Shown here: piece by piece, positions 1-12,100 of the stretch
How positions within the stretch are numbered: position 1 is the stretch's first letter
How the letters are laid out: every line of letters starts with the position of its first letter
From: Argopecten irradians
Lineage: Eukaryota; Mollusca; Bivalvia; Pectinida; Pectinidae
DNA: 64,000 bases
Direction: 5' to 3'
Assembly: GCF_041381155.1 (NCBI RefSeq)
Contig: NC_091147.1
Coordinates: 27,687,349-27,751,348 of the forward strand
Notes under the pieces: generated by a model
Database searches by the model: none
Told to the model about the DNA's origin: nothing
What the model saw: the letters and a program-made list of their open reading frames with translations, nothing else
Translations under genes and position numbers: made by a program

Positions 1-205
1 ACAGGGTACTACAGAAATATACAGGGTACTACAGAAATATACAGGGTACTACAGAAATATACAGGGTACTACAGAAATATACAGGGTACTACAGAAATAT
101 ACAGGGTACTACAGAAATATACAGGGTACTACAGAAATATACAGGGCACTGCAGAAATATACAGTGTACTACAGAAATATACAGGGTACTACAGAAATAT
201 ACAGT
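1..205. repeat. 20-bp minisatellite, left block
   Basis: About ten head-to-tail copies of ACAGGGTACTACAGAAATAT with few substitutions. The block starts before the window and ends in a variant reading CAGTGTAT. The same unit resumes at about 1563, so this is the left part of one interrupted array. Confidence 0.97.
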
Positions 206-1562
206 GTATGGGGGTGCGCAAATTATATTGATAGAGGAGATTTAAAAATTTTACGGGGGGAAAATCTGTCCATGCTGAGGGACTGACGATCTATGAATGT
301 TGAGGTACCGCTCTGTGTATGGTAGCCATTTTATATGATAAAAGGTATTAAAGATTGTAAAAACAATGCCTCACCTATTAAAGTGGATTATCTAAGGCTA
401 ATTAAAGTGTTAAGTTATGATCACATTGTCTTGTTTCCATTTGCCCTGAGATTTCAATGGCGACTGACTGAGAGCATGGCTTCTACTGACAGCAAGCGAT
501 GTATACCCTGTGCACCTCGTAGTATAATGGGACAGCCACAATCAGTGACTTTGGCCGGGTCAATCTAGTTTACCTGTATTTTTTTAGGGGAGAGAGACTG
601 TAGAGAAAGTCTGTAGAGAGTGTGTGTGTGTGTATACACAAACATACGTATACCCCAGCTGCAGGCCGTGTGCAAAAAGTCAAAACACACGTGGGATTTA
701 TAAGATGCCTAAACTGACCTATATTTAGGACTTTTAATAAGTGGTTTGCTATTTGATTACTGCAGAATTAACAAGCTACAAGGTTAGTGACATATTCAAC
801 CGTATTGATAAATATATTTAGCCATCAGCTTTGCACATGAAACCTTACGTAGGGCCCAGCTGTAGGCCGTGTGCAAAAAGTCAAAACACACGTGGAATTT
901 ATAAGATGCCTAAACTGACCTATAATTAGGACTTTCAATAAGTGGTTTGCAATTTTATTACTGCAGAATTAACAAGCTACAAGGTTAGTGACATATTCAA
1001 CCGTATTGATAAATATAATTAGCCATCAGCTTGGATCTGGTACCGTACAGGTAGTGAGTTTACTCGCAATGTGATTGTTGCAAGCTAACATACGTATCCG
1101 CTAGCCGATTGTTGTTGATTGTTAATGATCTCAAACACACTAATTACTTATTGTGACAATTTTAAACAAATAGATTCAAATCTTTTAAATGTTCCTGATT
1201 ACTATTCATGTGTAATATCTCAAAACATTGACATGTGCACGGAGTACGGCGGACCGGACCGCCGATGTTTGAGACATCTGCAAGATATTTTAGTTTCAGG
1301 TTAAGGTGGCCAATAAAAGAAACAAAAGCGTTTTAATATGTACTTAAAACAAATCTTTGTGCAAGTTGTCATGCATTTTAGGGGCATATTTTGCATTGAA
1401 ATTGTCACCTTCATACATCGATTTTGGGACTCCCTGGACATCGTTTTTTCCCAAAATTTTTGATGCGCAAAATATACTGATAGTAGATTTTTTTCAGCAT
1501 TTTCAGCCCTAAAAAGTACCTGCGCAAATTACACTGGTGCGCAAATTATACAAGTTTTTACG
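206..1562. other. Non-repeat block splitting the 20-bp minisatellite
   Basis: This 1.35-kb AT-rich stretch separates two blocks of the same minisatellite. Just inside both edges lies the motif GTGCGCAAATTATA in the same orientation (about 213 and 1538). CAGTGTAT abuts both edges, at about 191-200 and 1566-1575. It may be an inserted element or a remnant bounded by direct repeats. It contains a short tandem duplication (654-1034) and no convincing coding exon; the small open frames here look fortuitous. Confidence 0.5.
654..1034. repeat. Two-copy tandem duplication, unit about 180 bp, offset 201 bp
   Basis: A segment beginning CCCAGCTG and ending GCCATCAGCTT occurs at 654-832 and again at 855-1034, offset by 201 bp, with only scattered differences. 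Each copy carries the E-box-like ACACGTGG/ACACGTGGA. The 22-bp spacer between copies differs from both. Confidence 0.9.
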
Positions 1563-2438
1563 GTATACAGTGTATACAGGGTACTACAGAAATATACAGG
1601 GTACTACAGAAATATACAGGGTACTGCAGAAATATACAGGGCACTGCAGAAATATACAGGGTACTACAGAAATATACAGGGTACTGCAGAAATATACAGG
1701 GCACTGCAGAAATATACAGGGTACTACAGAAATATACAGGGTACTGCAGAAATATACAGGGCACTGCAGAAATATACAGGGTACTACAGAAATATACAGG
1801 CACTGCAGAAATATACAGGGTACTACAGAAATGTACAGTGTACTACAGAAATATACAGTGTACTACAGAAATATACAGGAACTACAGAAATATACAGTGT
1901 ACTACAGAAATATACAGTGTACTACAGAAATATACAGTGTACTACAGAAATATACAGTGTACTACAGAAATATACAGTTGTACTACAGAAATATACAGTG
2001 TACTACAGAAATATACAGGGTACTACAGAAATATACAGGGTACTACAGAAATATACAGGGTACTACAGAAATATACAGGGTACTACAGAAATATACAGGT
2101 ACTACAGAAATATACAGGGTACTACAGAAATATACAGGTACTACAGAAATATACAGTGTACTCAGAAATCAGAATGTACAGGGTTCTACAGAAATATACA
2201 GAGTACTACAGAAATATACAGTGTACTACAGAAATATACAGGGTACTACAGAAATATACAGGGTACTACAGAAATATACAGAGAAATATACAGGGTACTA
2301 CAGAAATATACAGAGAAATATACAGGGTACTACAGAAATATACAGGGTACTACAGAAATATACAGGGTACTACAGAAATATACAGGGTACTACAGAAATA
2401 TACAGGGTACTACAGAAATACACAGGGTACTACAGAAA
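1563..2438. repeat. 20-bp minisatellite, main block
   Basis: About 43 copies of the unit ACAGGGTACTACAGAAATAT. Sub-variants form runs: GGGCACTGCAG types at about 1622-1805, GTGTAC types at 1830-2020, and shortened copies at 2090-2150 and 2278-2320. The left part shows a higher-order pattern of about three units (60 bp). Because 20 bp x 3 is a multiple of three, long open frames appear on both strands; they have low complexity and I do not call them genes. Confidence 0.97.
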
Positions 2439-2641
2439 TACTGTATTCGTCCCAATAAGCGCCCATGTCCCTATAAGCGCTCCTCTTCCTTTTTGAGGCC
2501 TCAATTTCAATTGCCTGGGCATAGATAAAGACCAAAACTACACAAACCTGTATAGGTTTGCAATAATTTTGTCTTATTAAGCACCTTTTCATTTTTAAAT
2601 TTTTTGAAACACCCTTGGCGCTTATTCTGCCGAATATGGTA
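2439..2641. mobile_element. Short MITE with TA flanks inserted in the minisatellite
   Basis: A 199-bp segment bounded by imperfect terminal inverted repeats: CTGTATTCGTCCCAATAAGC on the left, and on the right the complement of CCATATTCGGCAGAATAAGC. TA dinucleotides flank both sides. A scrap of the minisatellite (CAGGGTACTACA) follows on the right, so it inserted into the array. A relative lies at about 5936-6162. The TA target suggests a Tc1/mariner-type MITE (inference). Confidence 0.75.
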
Positions 2642-3033
2642 AACAGGGTACTACAAGCAGGTTACATGTAACAGTTTACAAAAATTTTGCAAATGTTATG
2701 TATTTGATGCAGAAGTTAGACTTCATTATATTAGAGAATTATTTAGGTAAAGTTATGAAGTTATGGATGATATAGATGAGATAATTTTCAGATTCCCACG
2801 TTTTCTATATACTGTGTAATCCTAACATTTATATGTTAACATTCTGTCCTATCCACTTAATATTTTGGCATAATTTATATGAAATAATCTATCTCTATAT
2901 AGTACACGGTCATATTAATTTTTTGTAAATCGATCAAAAGGATTGTCCCGTGCAACACACCAGAAGTTAAGAGTTGATTGAGCAGTGTTTATCGATCTAT
3001 TTATGCATTTTGGTAATGTTGTAGTTCTTACAG
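2642..3033. other. Intron sequence before the first RBMX-like exon seen here
   Basis: AT-rich sequence with no recognisable exon. It begins with about 15 bp of minisatellite residue and ends in a 3' splice site (TAGTTCTTACAG) at 3033. It is presumably the 3' part of an intron of the RBMX-like gene, whose earlier exons lie outside the window. Confidence 0.6.
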
Positions 3034-3170
3034 TTCCTATGGCAGGGATTCGTTTGAGGACCGCAAACCTATGAGCATGAAGAGCGGGATGGACAGATCA
3101 GAAAGGCCAATGTTTGGATCCGCCCCCAGAAGGGGACCCCCACCAGCACACGACAGTCCTCCTAGACGAG
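3034..3170 (+). CDS. RBMX: RBMX-like gene, exon A
   Basis: 137 nt, phase 1 lead base to phase 1 end. It encodes SYGRDSFEDRKPMSMK, then RRGPPPAHDSPPRRG. The 3' splice site is TTCTTACAG and the donor CGAG|GTTAGC. Reading into the intron gives Gly then an immediate TAG. The last ~35 nt and the donor are copied twice in the next intron. Confidence 0.85.
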
Positions 3171-6100
3171 GTTAGCTTTAGTTAGAGAATGTGCATGATA
3201 TATAATTTATGTATCTGTGGACAGAAATTAAAGAGAATGAAAATAGAGAGGTTGTTGAGACAGGATGGCTATATATAACTGCCCCCACCAGCACACGACA
3301 GTCCACGAAGATGAGGTTAGCTTTAATTTAGTTAGAAAATGTACATGCTATATTAAGTAAGAAATTTCAAACAGAATTGATTATGAAAAAGAGGTCGTTG
3401 AGACAGGGTGGCTCTCTAAAGCCTATAATATGACTTGCTGTATAGACGCCACCAGCATACGACAGTCCACCATGAAAAGGTTAGGATCAGTTAGAAAATT
3501 TACATACTATACTGGATAGATTTGTGTTTTTTATGAAACAAAACTTAGAAAGGTAAAAGAGGCCTAATGATTAAGATGTTCTGGCATATTACCACAAGTT
3601 CTCTACCTCTGGGTCGCGAGTTAGAATCTCATGTAAAGCAGTACACTGGTTGGTGATTTTACTCCTGTTACTCTAGCTTTTCTCCACAAACAAAACTGAC
3701 ATGTCCTTACATGACCCTGGCTGTTAGAAGGACGTTAAATTAATCAAACCAATAAAGTTTTAAGTGAATTTATCGGAATGTTCAATCGCTGATATTGCTT
3801 AACATTGTTAAGAGGAACAAAGATGATAAGAAATAGTCATTGTTACAGAGGAACAATTGATGATAAGATACATTGGAAAGAAATCAAAAGAGAATAGAAA
3901 TAAGGAGGTTGTTAGGAAAGGGTGGCTTTCTTAACCTTATAATATTTCAAAATTTGATGTATAGATATGTTAACTTTTTCTTTTTGCCATTTACAATTTC
4001 AATATGATAGGATTTCAGAATATGCAATATGGATATGAAATCAATAGATTTTTCACATGATTGAGTTTGTAAAAAAGAAAATGGCATGTTTTCCAGTAGT
4101 GGAATATTTGACCAAACCATTTCACTAGACTCTGCATTTTCGAATATCTTTCATTTGGTTTTGTTGGTGATTTCAGGAGAGGGAGATAGATATGCTGGAA
4201 ATAGTTTTGACAGAATGGACCGAATGGACCGCCCAGAGAGGATGGACAGAGGTGCCCCTCCTCGCAGAGATTATCCATCACCGACGCGGGATTATGGCCG
4301 CGGACCACCTGTTGAAAGGTACGACTGCTGACAGATAACAAATAATTTTTCAAAATGGATTATCAAAACAAAAGTAAGCAAAAGTTATGTAAAAGATAAA
4401 GTAGTACTGCATTGAATTTTTGGATTAATTCAAATGACTTAGTTATAAAAAAAAATTAAAAAAGAAAGAGAGAGATTGTAAATTATATCAGTTAACCTAT
4501 GATCAGTAAGGGCAGAGATGCGTAAATGTCTATTGATTTGTTGAATGGTCATTTGTTAGCTGATGTTTTAGTTTCTCTGGTCATGTATTCTTGGGAAAAT
4601 CTTATGTGATAATTTAACCCGTTTTGTAAATTTTGAAATGACTAATCTTTGTATTTTACAGTCCAATATAATAACATTGTACAACCCTGCCAAAATGGCT
4701 ACAGATTTTCATATTCCTGCTTGTTGACATTAACAGTTATGCATGAATAATTTTGTCTTGGAATCTTTTGAATACAAGTTTTATTTTTACTGTGTAGTTG
4801 TTTTTATGTGTGGAGATTAAATTTTACCCACAAATAAACTGGAAAGAATATTTAATACCTTATTACTGTTGAAAGTTGAAAAATGTTCGAACATTTCTTT
4901 ACAGGAATAAGTATCTTTTAAGAGATAGCAAAATTTTCTCTTAATAAAAACAACTATACAGTAATGCTCTTGCAAAATAAAATGTGTTAATATATATGAT
5001 GCATCATTGTTCAACAATAACTGCATGACATTTTGTTTGTAGAGTTTGTTGACAATTCTGTTTTGCAGTCGCATGCCCCCGAGTCGCAGTTCAGGTAGAG
5101 ATTATCCACAGACCTCGAGGGATTACCCTCTACCCACTAGAGAATATTCACCACCCGCCCCGACCAGGGACTACCCTTCCCGAGATAGTTATAGCAGCTA
5201 CGACCGAGCTCCCGCCCCCAGGGACAGAGCCCCTCCACCGGCACGTGACCGAGCCCCTGCCAGGTGCGTTGTTAGACCTCATTATTTTGAAATACATAAA
5301 AATAAGATAAATACAAACTTGTTCTACTGTGATCGTGTTGTCCTATCCATGAATGAGAAGGAATTAGATTGAATTTTGTTGAAGTTTAAAAAGATAGTTC
5401 TTTAACTAAAGCGTTTTTCCAAGAAGTCTTTCAACATAAAAAGATAGTAAAGAGAAATTACTGTATATTCAGTCTTATTTTCCTCTGCATCAACTTCAAA
5501 ATTGTCTGAAGTCTTCGCGTTGGATAATATCATATACATATACAATTGGAATAGACATTACATATACGCCTCTGTGTGATTTCCTGTCTCTTTCACTTAC
5601 CGTGTATGATTTCTAATATGTCTATCTTCCTTACTTTATTTGATACAAACAAACTTTCTTTCATGTGTGATTTAATTTTCACAAAATTTTATGATCCAAG
5701 TGAATTAACGAAAGTTTATCTCCATGCTTGTTAAATGAAGTTTCAATTTTTAAATCTGCCAAAATTACATCTGAACAATTTTGTTTTGAAATGAAAATCA
5801 TAAAATTTAATGGCCATGAAAGAAAGTTGGTGTACACCATATTAAAATTCCCTCTTCCTGTTTGATTGAACTCCTTATCTAAGATTTTCACTTAATATTA
5901 TCCTTCCAATAGACTACAAATTGAGTAATACTAATTACTGTGTTATACCCAATAAGCACCCAGGGCGGTTAAACAAAATTGAAAAAGGATGGGGCTTTTA
6001 TGGTAATCTTTCAAAAAATCATTGCACTGAGTAAGCCATTTATCAATTTAGAAATTACATAGAGAAACCTACAGACTGTATTATAGTCTATATAAGTGAA

Positions 6101-9100
6101 ATTTTGTTTCAAAAAGGGGGAGGGACGTGTATAGGGACGGGACGCTTATTGGGTCAAATGTAGTACTTGATCACTTGCATGTCGCCTTCATAACTTATCA
6201 TGCCTTATTAAACACATACATTTACCCATGATGCAGTGTTGTGCCTTTTTACTAACTGCTTAAAAATCTCTTTGTTTGAAGAGTTGTTGGTAAATAAAAC
6301 TCAAGTGTTAATATGGATATTATTATGTATGAAATAAATTCTTAAATAATTTAGCAATTAAAACTTAGAATTGAATTTATTATTACATAATAGAAATTAA
6401 AACCTAAAATTGCATTCATTGCTACATGATAGAAATTTAAACTTAAAACTGCATTTATTGCTACATCACTGATGGTTAAGAACTTCAAATTTTCTTTAAT
6501 TTATTTTTGTTAACTTTTGAAAATTTTTGACTATAATTATTAAAGATTACTTTTTTCTTCATTTTCCATCTTTAGCACAAGCTAGAACAGGGGTGTAAAA
6601 ATTTATTTCAAACCACTAGCCCAGGGCTAGTAGACACCAAAATTTCACTAGCCCGGCCTAAATATCTACTAGCCCAGCTAAAAAAAAATGAAAAAATTTA
6701 TAATATTGAAATTCAAATATTTTTAATTGAGTGGGTTTTTTTTATTATTTGCATCTACTCTTTTTTTTAATTCAAATAAACATTAAGAAAATCTTTAATC
6801 TGTGTTATTTTTAGAACACAATTTTAAGATATTTTTTTAATCCTGAATCCGGATTCTGGATTCCTGACCTTTGACCCGGATATTAGAATAACCATAACAA
6901 ATATGGCTGCCTGCTGCAGGCATGGCTTTGCTGCCGACTTTTTGAGGAATAGATTCCAGTTCTTTAACATCATTTTTGTAACTATTAAAATTTACTGATC
7001 TGATAGCTGAGATGACTTATTTGATGGTTTGTATATTATATTTCTAGAACTTGTATTGCAAATTACGTCACTTTCACATGAAATGCTATGCATCACTATT
7101 CACTGTGGTGATCGGGAGGCCTACTGTACCTGTCTACAGTCGTCAATAAATTAGACAACATGACTCCAGATTAAGATTTAAAGTTAGATACGAATAATAC
7201 ATATAATTGCAATGTTTTAAAGTGTTATTATGACTTAATTTTGATGTTTTTCGTTTTGAAATATCTTTGAAAAAAGTCACTAGCCCCGGGCTAGTATGGC
7301 TAAAATTTCCACTAGCCCAAGCTGAAAATTTGGTAGCCCCGGGCGTCGGGCTAGTGGATTTTTACACCCCTAGCACAATTTATGAATATAACAGGTAAGG
7401 GTTGATAGATTTGCAGTGCATGTTCTAATTAAAAAAAAATTTAAACAGATACTGATCAATATGTCGATTTTCAGATATCAAGATGATATGGGTGAAGTTT
7501 GAAGTATCGTCTATAAGTCCCATCTTCCATTCATTGTGACGTCATAGGTTGATGTGAATTCTGTGACATTTTAATATATTGTGGGACTTATCGATAGTAA
7601 ATCATACTATATCCATGTCAGTTTTGGAATCTGGAAACCTCGTATTGAAAAATATGCAATTTCTACCTGTAATGATGGTTATTAAAATGGAATTGATATC
7701 TGATTTAACACTGGTTGGCACTGTATCAGGGTGAATGTTGTAAGCTGTAAAATGAAACAAGATACTTAATCTATGGCCAGATATTTACATGAAGTTTATG
7801 TGATCTGGCTATAGAGGTATGATGTATGATTCAATGTTTGTCTAGTTATAATTTGCGGCTCAAATTTTCATGATCATAGCCATGTTCTGCGAAATAGCAA
7901 AACTATCATCCACGTGAAAATCGCCGGGTAAACTGTAAAAACTCATTAATGGTCTATTAGAAATATATTGACACTTTAAAGATACATACAAATATTTGGT
8001 TTCTTTGAAACAGAAACAGAATAAAACAAATAAGAAGCTGTTCATACATTAACTCTATTTTAAACACCCATTCAGAAATCTCATTAAATTCAGAATATGA
8101 TTCTAATTCTTCAAATTACACCTTAAAAATTGAAACTGAAATACATTTTACTAAAATTCTACCTTTTTCTGTATCAATTTTACTGATTTTTTTAAAACTT
8201 TTTCTGTATCATAAATTTGGCTACATAATGACATAACCTCACCAACATTACAGAGATTATGGAATGACTAACAGAGATTCTTACAGTAGCGCAGCGCCCT
8301 CTAGGAGTAGTTTTGGAGCTCCAAGTAGAGACTCATTACTGCCACCCAGGGACGAATACAGCGGTGGTCGCGATTCATTCAGATCCGAACCAGCCAGTAG
8401 AGACTACGGATTATCAAGGTAAATCAGAATTAGATGTGGTCCTGATCAGAATTAGCTTGTAGAGACTACGGATTGTGAAGGTAAATCAGAATTAGATGTG
8501 GTCCTGATCAGAGCTAATAAGTAGAAACTGTAGATTGTCAAGGTAAATCAGAATTAGATGTGGTCCTGATCAGAACTAGCTTGTAGAGACTACGGATTGT
8601 GAGGTAAATCAGAATTAGATGTGGTCCTGATCAGAGCTAATAAGTAGAAACTGTAGATTGTCAAGGTAAATCAGAATTAGATGTGGTCCTGATCAGAACT
8701 AGCTAGTAGAGACTACGGATTGTCAAGTTAAATCAGAATTAGATGTGGTCCTGATCAGAACTAGCTTGTAGAAACTATGATTATCAAGGTAAATCAGAAT
8801 TAGATATGGTCCTGATCAGAAATAGCTTATAGAAACTATGATGGCGAAGATAAATCAGAATCAGATGTGGTCCTGATCAGAAGTATAGATTGTCAAGTTA
8901 ATCTTTTTTAAATGAAATACAGTGAAAATCTGGGTCAAAGTATTCTTTTCCATACAAGCAGCTGAATATGTTAACATCCAAACTACAGGTTCATGTCGGG
9001 GACTGGAAAACATAACCATGAATTTGTTATGTTTAGAAACATATTTTACCGACACGAAACACCTTTTTTAGATGAGTAGTTTTGCTCTATATTCTGAAGG

Positions 9101-12100
9101 CAGGCTAGGGATAGAATGGTAGATCATTTACTTCTAGCCATTTTGGTATTTGTATCAATTAGGTGTAATCCATACCTAGAGAAAAGGATAGATATGTAAG
9201 AATGTTCAACAGATGTTTCAATAGACGTTTTCACAAAACTTAATATCTGGAATAAATAGGGGGAAATCGTTTGAACATTTTCAATTTTCCAGCAATTCAT
9301 ATTCAAGAGAATTCAATTCTAGTCGACCAGTGTCTTCCAGAAGTGAATATGACCGAGGCCCTCCGCCAGCCAGAGAGTATGAATCTTACAGAGGTAACCT
9401 TCTTATTCGTATTAACAAAATCAAGTTTATATTAGATGGAACAATTTCTAATACATATAAGACTCTTTCATATATGGATATGAAGGATAGGGATACTCTA
9501 CCCGAGGGACACAAAATGAAGTAAAACCCAAGGCTTGTTGAGGGTTTTGCAACATTTTGTGATCCCGAGGGTAGAATATCCCTATCCTTCATATCCACTT
9601 ATGAAAGAGTATTTTTCTTTCAAACCCGACGTTTTATTGCTATTTTACAACTATAACATCCCGCCATTTTGAAATAAATTAGAAGAAATCCATGGCTGAA
9701 AGTTAATTTTTCATACAGGAAATATTACGTGATATTTAAAAAAAAAATCTGTTGTTTGCATCTTATATGGTAAAACCAGTCAAGTTTGTGAAAAAAATGT
9801 TAAAATTTTACCGAGGAAATAGAAATTTTGTTGGACGCCGTGACGTCACGAGGCTTTATTGCATGTGTAGCCATGCAATACAGCCTCAGGCGACATGGGT
9901 GTATTGCCCTAGACCAGCCAGTATTACACCCGTAGGTATGAAAGAATATAATGTCCTAGTTTCTCAACTGATGTTAAAATCATATGTACCGGTAATCTCA
10001 TTCATACTACTAATAACATGTAAATCTATGTGAGGGGGAAATTTTCGCTAATCATGCAAAGGTCGTTAGATTGCGAAAATTTCCCCTAAGTCTAATATTT
10101 TGTCTCTGAAAAATCCAATTTGTTAGGAAATTTTATCCATCATAAAATTAACAACACTGAAAGTTTTATGTACATAAATTGCACATACATGTAAATTGCA
10201 AAATTAAGCACATATCCATGTAAATTGCGAAATTAAGCATGTATCCATTTTTTACAGTATTCATACTTGTACCGAAAACAAATATTATGACCGGTCAAAG
10301 AGGTGTAAACAGATAAAAATACCTCGACAACAGGAAATGGGTATCCCCACAGATTTATCGCGTACTGCTTGGCTGTAAATATGGGTCTTTCATGATTTTA
10401 ATAAGATAGTTATGTAATAAGACAATCTTGATAACACCTGACAATTAACACTCCTTCACAATCAACAATTAACTCTCAATAGATTATGTTATCAATAATA
10501 TTAGAAATGACATTTTGAACAAATCTCTTTCTTCAGAAAATGGTCGCCAAAGCGGTCCTCCATCACGACCAAGTGGCCCCCCAAGTCGTGCTTTCAGCAG
10601 TTCCAGTGGTAAGTGTGTTTTAGTTTTGTGATATGGTGTTAGCTTTTTACATGTTTGCCTTTCAGTCTCTCACAGAATCAAGGATCACAATTTAAGATAC
10701 ATATGGAATTTCTAACTCGGCTCAGGCTAACTACGAAAAGAAAAGCACAAAGGAGACTACTGTTACAAATGTGTGAATCGACGAACTAGATCGTGAAATC
10801 ACTACGCTGACCGCTTCTCGGTAACGCAATTGGATTAAAACAAACTGAGAGTTGAAATATATATTGTAACATAATTCTCTCAAGTAATGGAAAATCTTGT
10901 AATCTGATGCAGTTCCACAGAAGAGAACTGCAGATTGTGAAAGCTAAGTTTTCTATTGGAGAGAAAATATAACGGAGGACCAATTACTGCTTTATTGCGA
11001 TGCAATGTCACATGCAAATTTGTCTACGGAAAACATCAGAGGATTACAAAAAATAGCTTTAATTGTCAAAGTGGAAAATCAGACATGGAACGTCAACATA
11101 TTCTACAAAATGTTAATGGATATGGTTGTTAAAATGGATTTGTCAAACGATAAAGGATATCATGTGGAACATCAACATATAAGGAAGAGAAGTTTCCTTG
11201 GTAGGTGGTACAAAAAAAAAAAAAAAAATACCGAAAATTGAAAGGAAAGGATTCCATTTTAAGATCCATTATGAATTATAATGGAACACAAGCAGGTAAA
11301 GAAACAGGATTTATAGGATTTATTTGTAAAAGAAGGAAAATAAACATGGAAAAGATTAGACTTTATAACATTCTTGGATTAAATAGGTATGAAGATATTA
11401 CTAATTTTATTATTTTGAATGTTTAATACAGGGTAACATTGCATGCAATTTCTTTCAAATGAAAACTGATTTGAAGAAGATAGCGAGAGTTTCACCATAT
11501 ACTTGGTTCTATTTGCTTGAAAGTTTCCAAAGATCTATATTCACAATTGATTTTATCTGGGTAATTTTCGTTGTAAACATTTGCTGAAGAGAGTTCATTC
11601 CAGATGACTGATAATAATTTTTTTATCTAAACCATTGCGTACATATTTTAATGGGATTTACATGTGTAATCTCTTCATTTAAAGGATCTATATATAGACG
11701 AGTGTCTTGAAGGATTAATATCAACATAAATAAGTTTGATGAACTGATATCGCAGACGAGGAAATCAATATGCTGAAGGATTGTACCTGTATAGCTGCTT
11801 ATATCGATGGGATGAGATTTTGCAGCACATTGTATGCTTTGATCGCAAAAATAATGCCTGTGAAATACTTGAATCTCTAGATCGCGAAAAAATAATAATT
11901 CTTTCATGAAAAATCTGAAAATCTTAAACTGGAATGAACTCTGGATTGTAGGTTTAATGTGTAATTTATCACCGATTGTTTTGATAATTTTTCTAAAATT
12001 TCAATAACATTTAATGGCACCTGTTGCACTTTATTTCTCCCATCTCCCATCAATATAGGTTCAGGCCGAGACAATGGAATGTCTGGAAGACAGACTTCCT

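Noticed and set aside
1537-2496. A 319-residue open frame (repeats of YYRNIQGTTEIYRVLQKYTG) over the minisatellite
   Set aside because: The 20-bp unit repeats every 60 bp in frame and lacks stops in several frames on both strands. It has low complexity and no start or splice support.
3562-3640. A functional tRNA gene
   Set aside because: The A- and B-box-like motifs belong to a SINE head. No cloverleaf with intact acceptor stem could be built by eye, and the SINE body follows directly.
9330-9598. Two overlapping open frames with a shared MDMKDRD start on opposite strands
   Set aside because: They are the two arms of one foldback element. The plus-strand frame is also an unspliced read-through of RBMX-like exon E.
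11005-11426. Possible extra exons in the last RBMX-like intron
   Set aside because: Exons F and G join in phase without them. The frames are Lys/Asn-rich, cross a poly-A tract and have no family resemblance.
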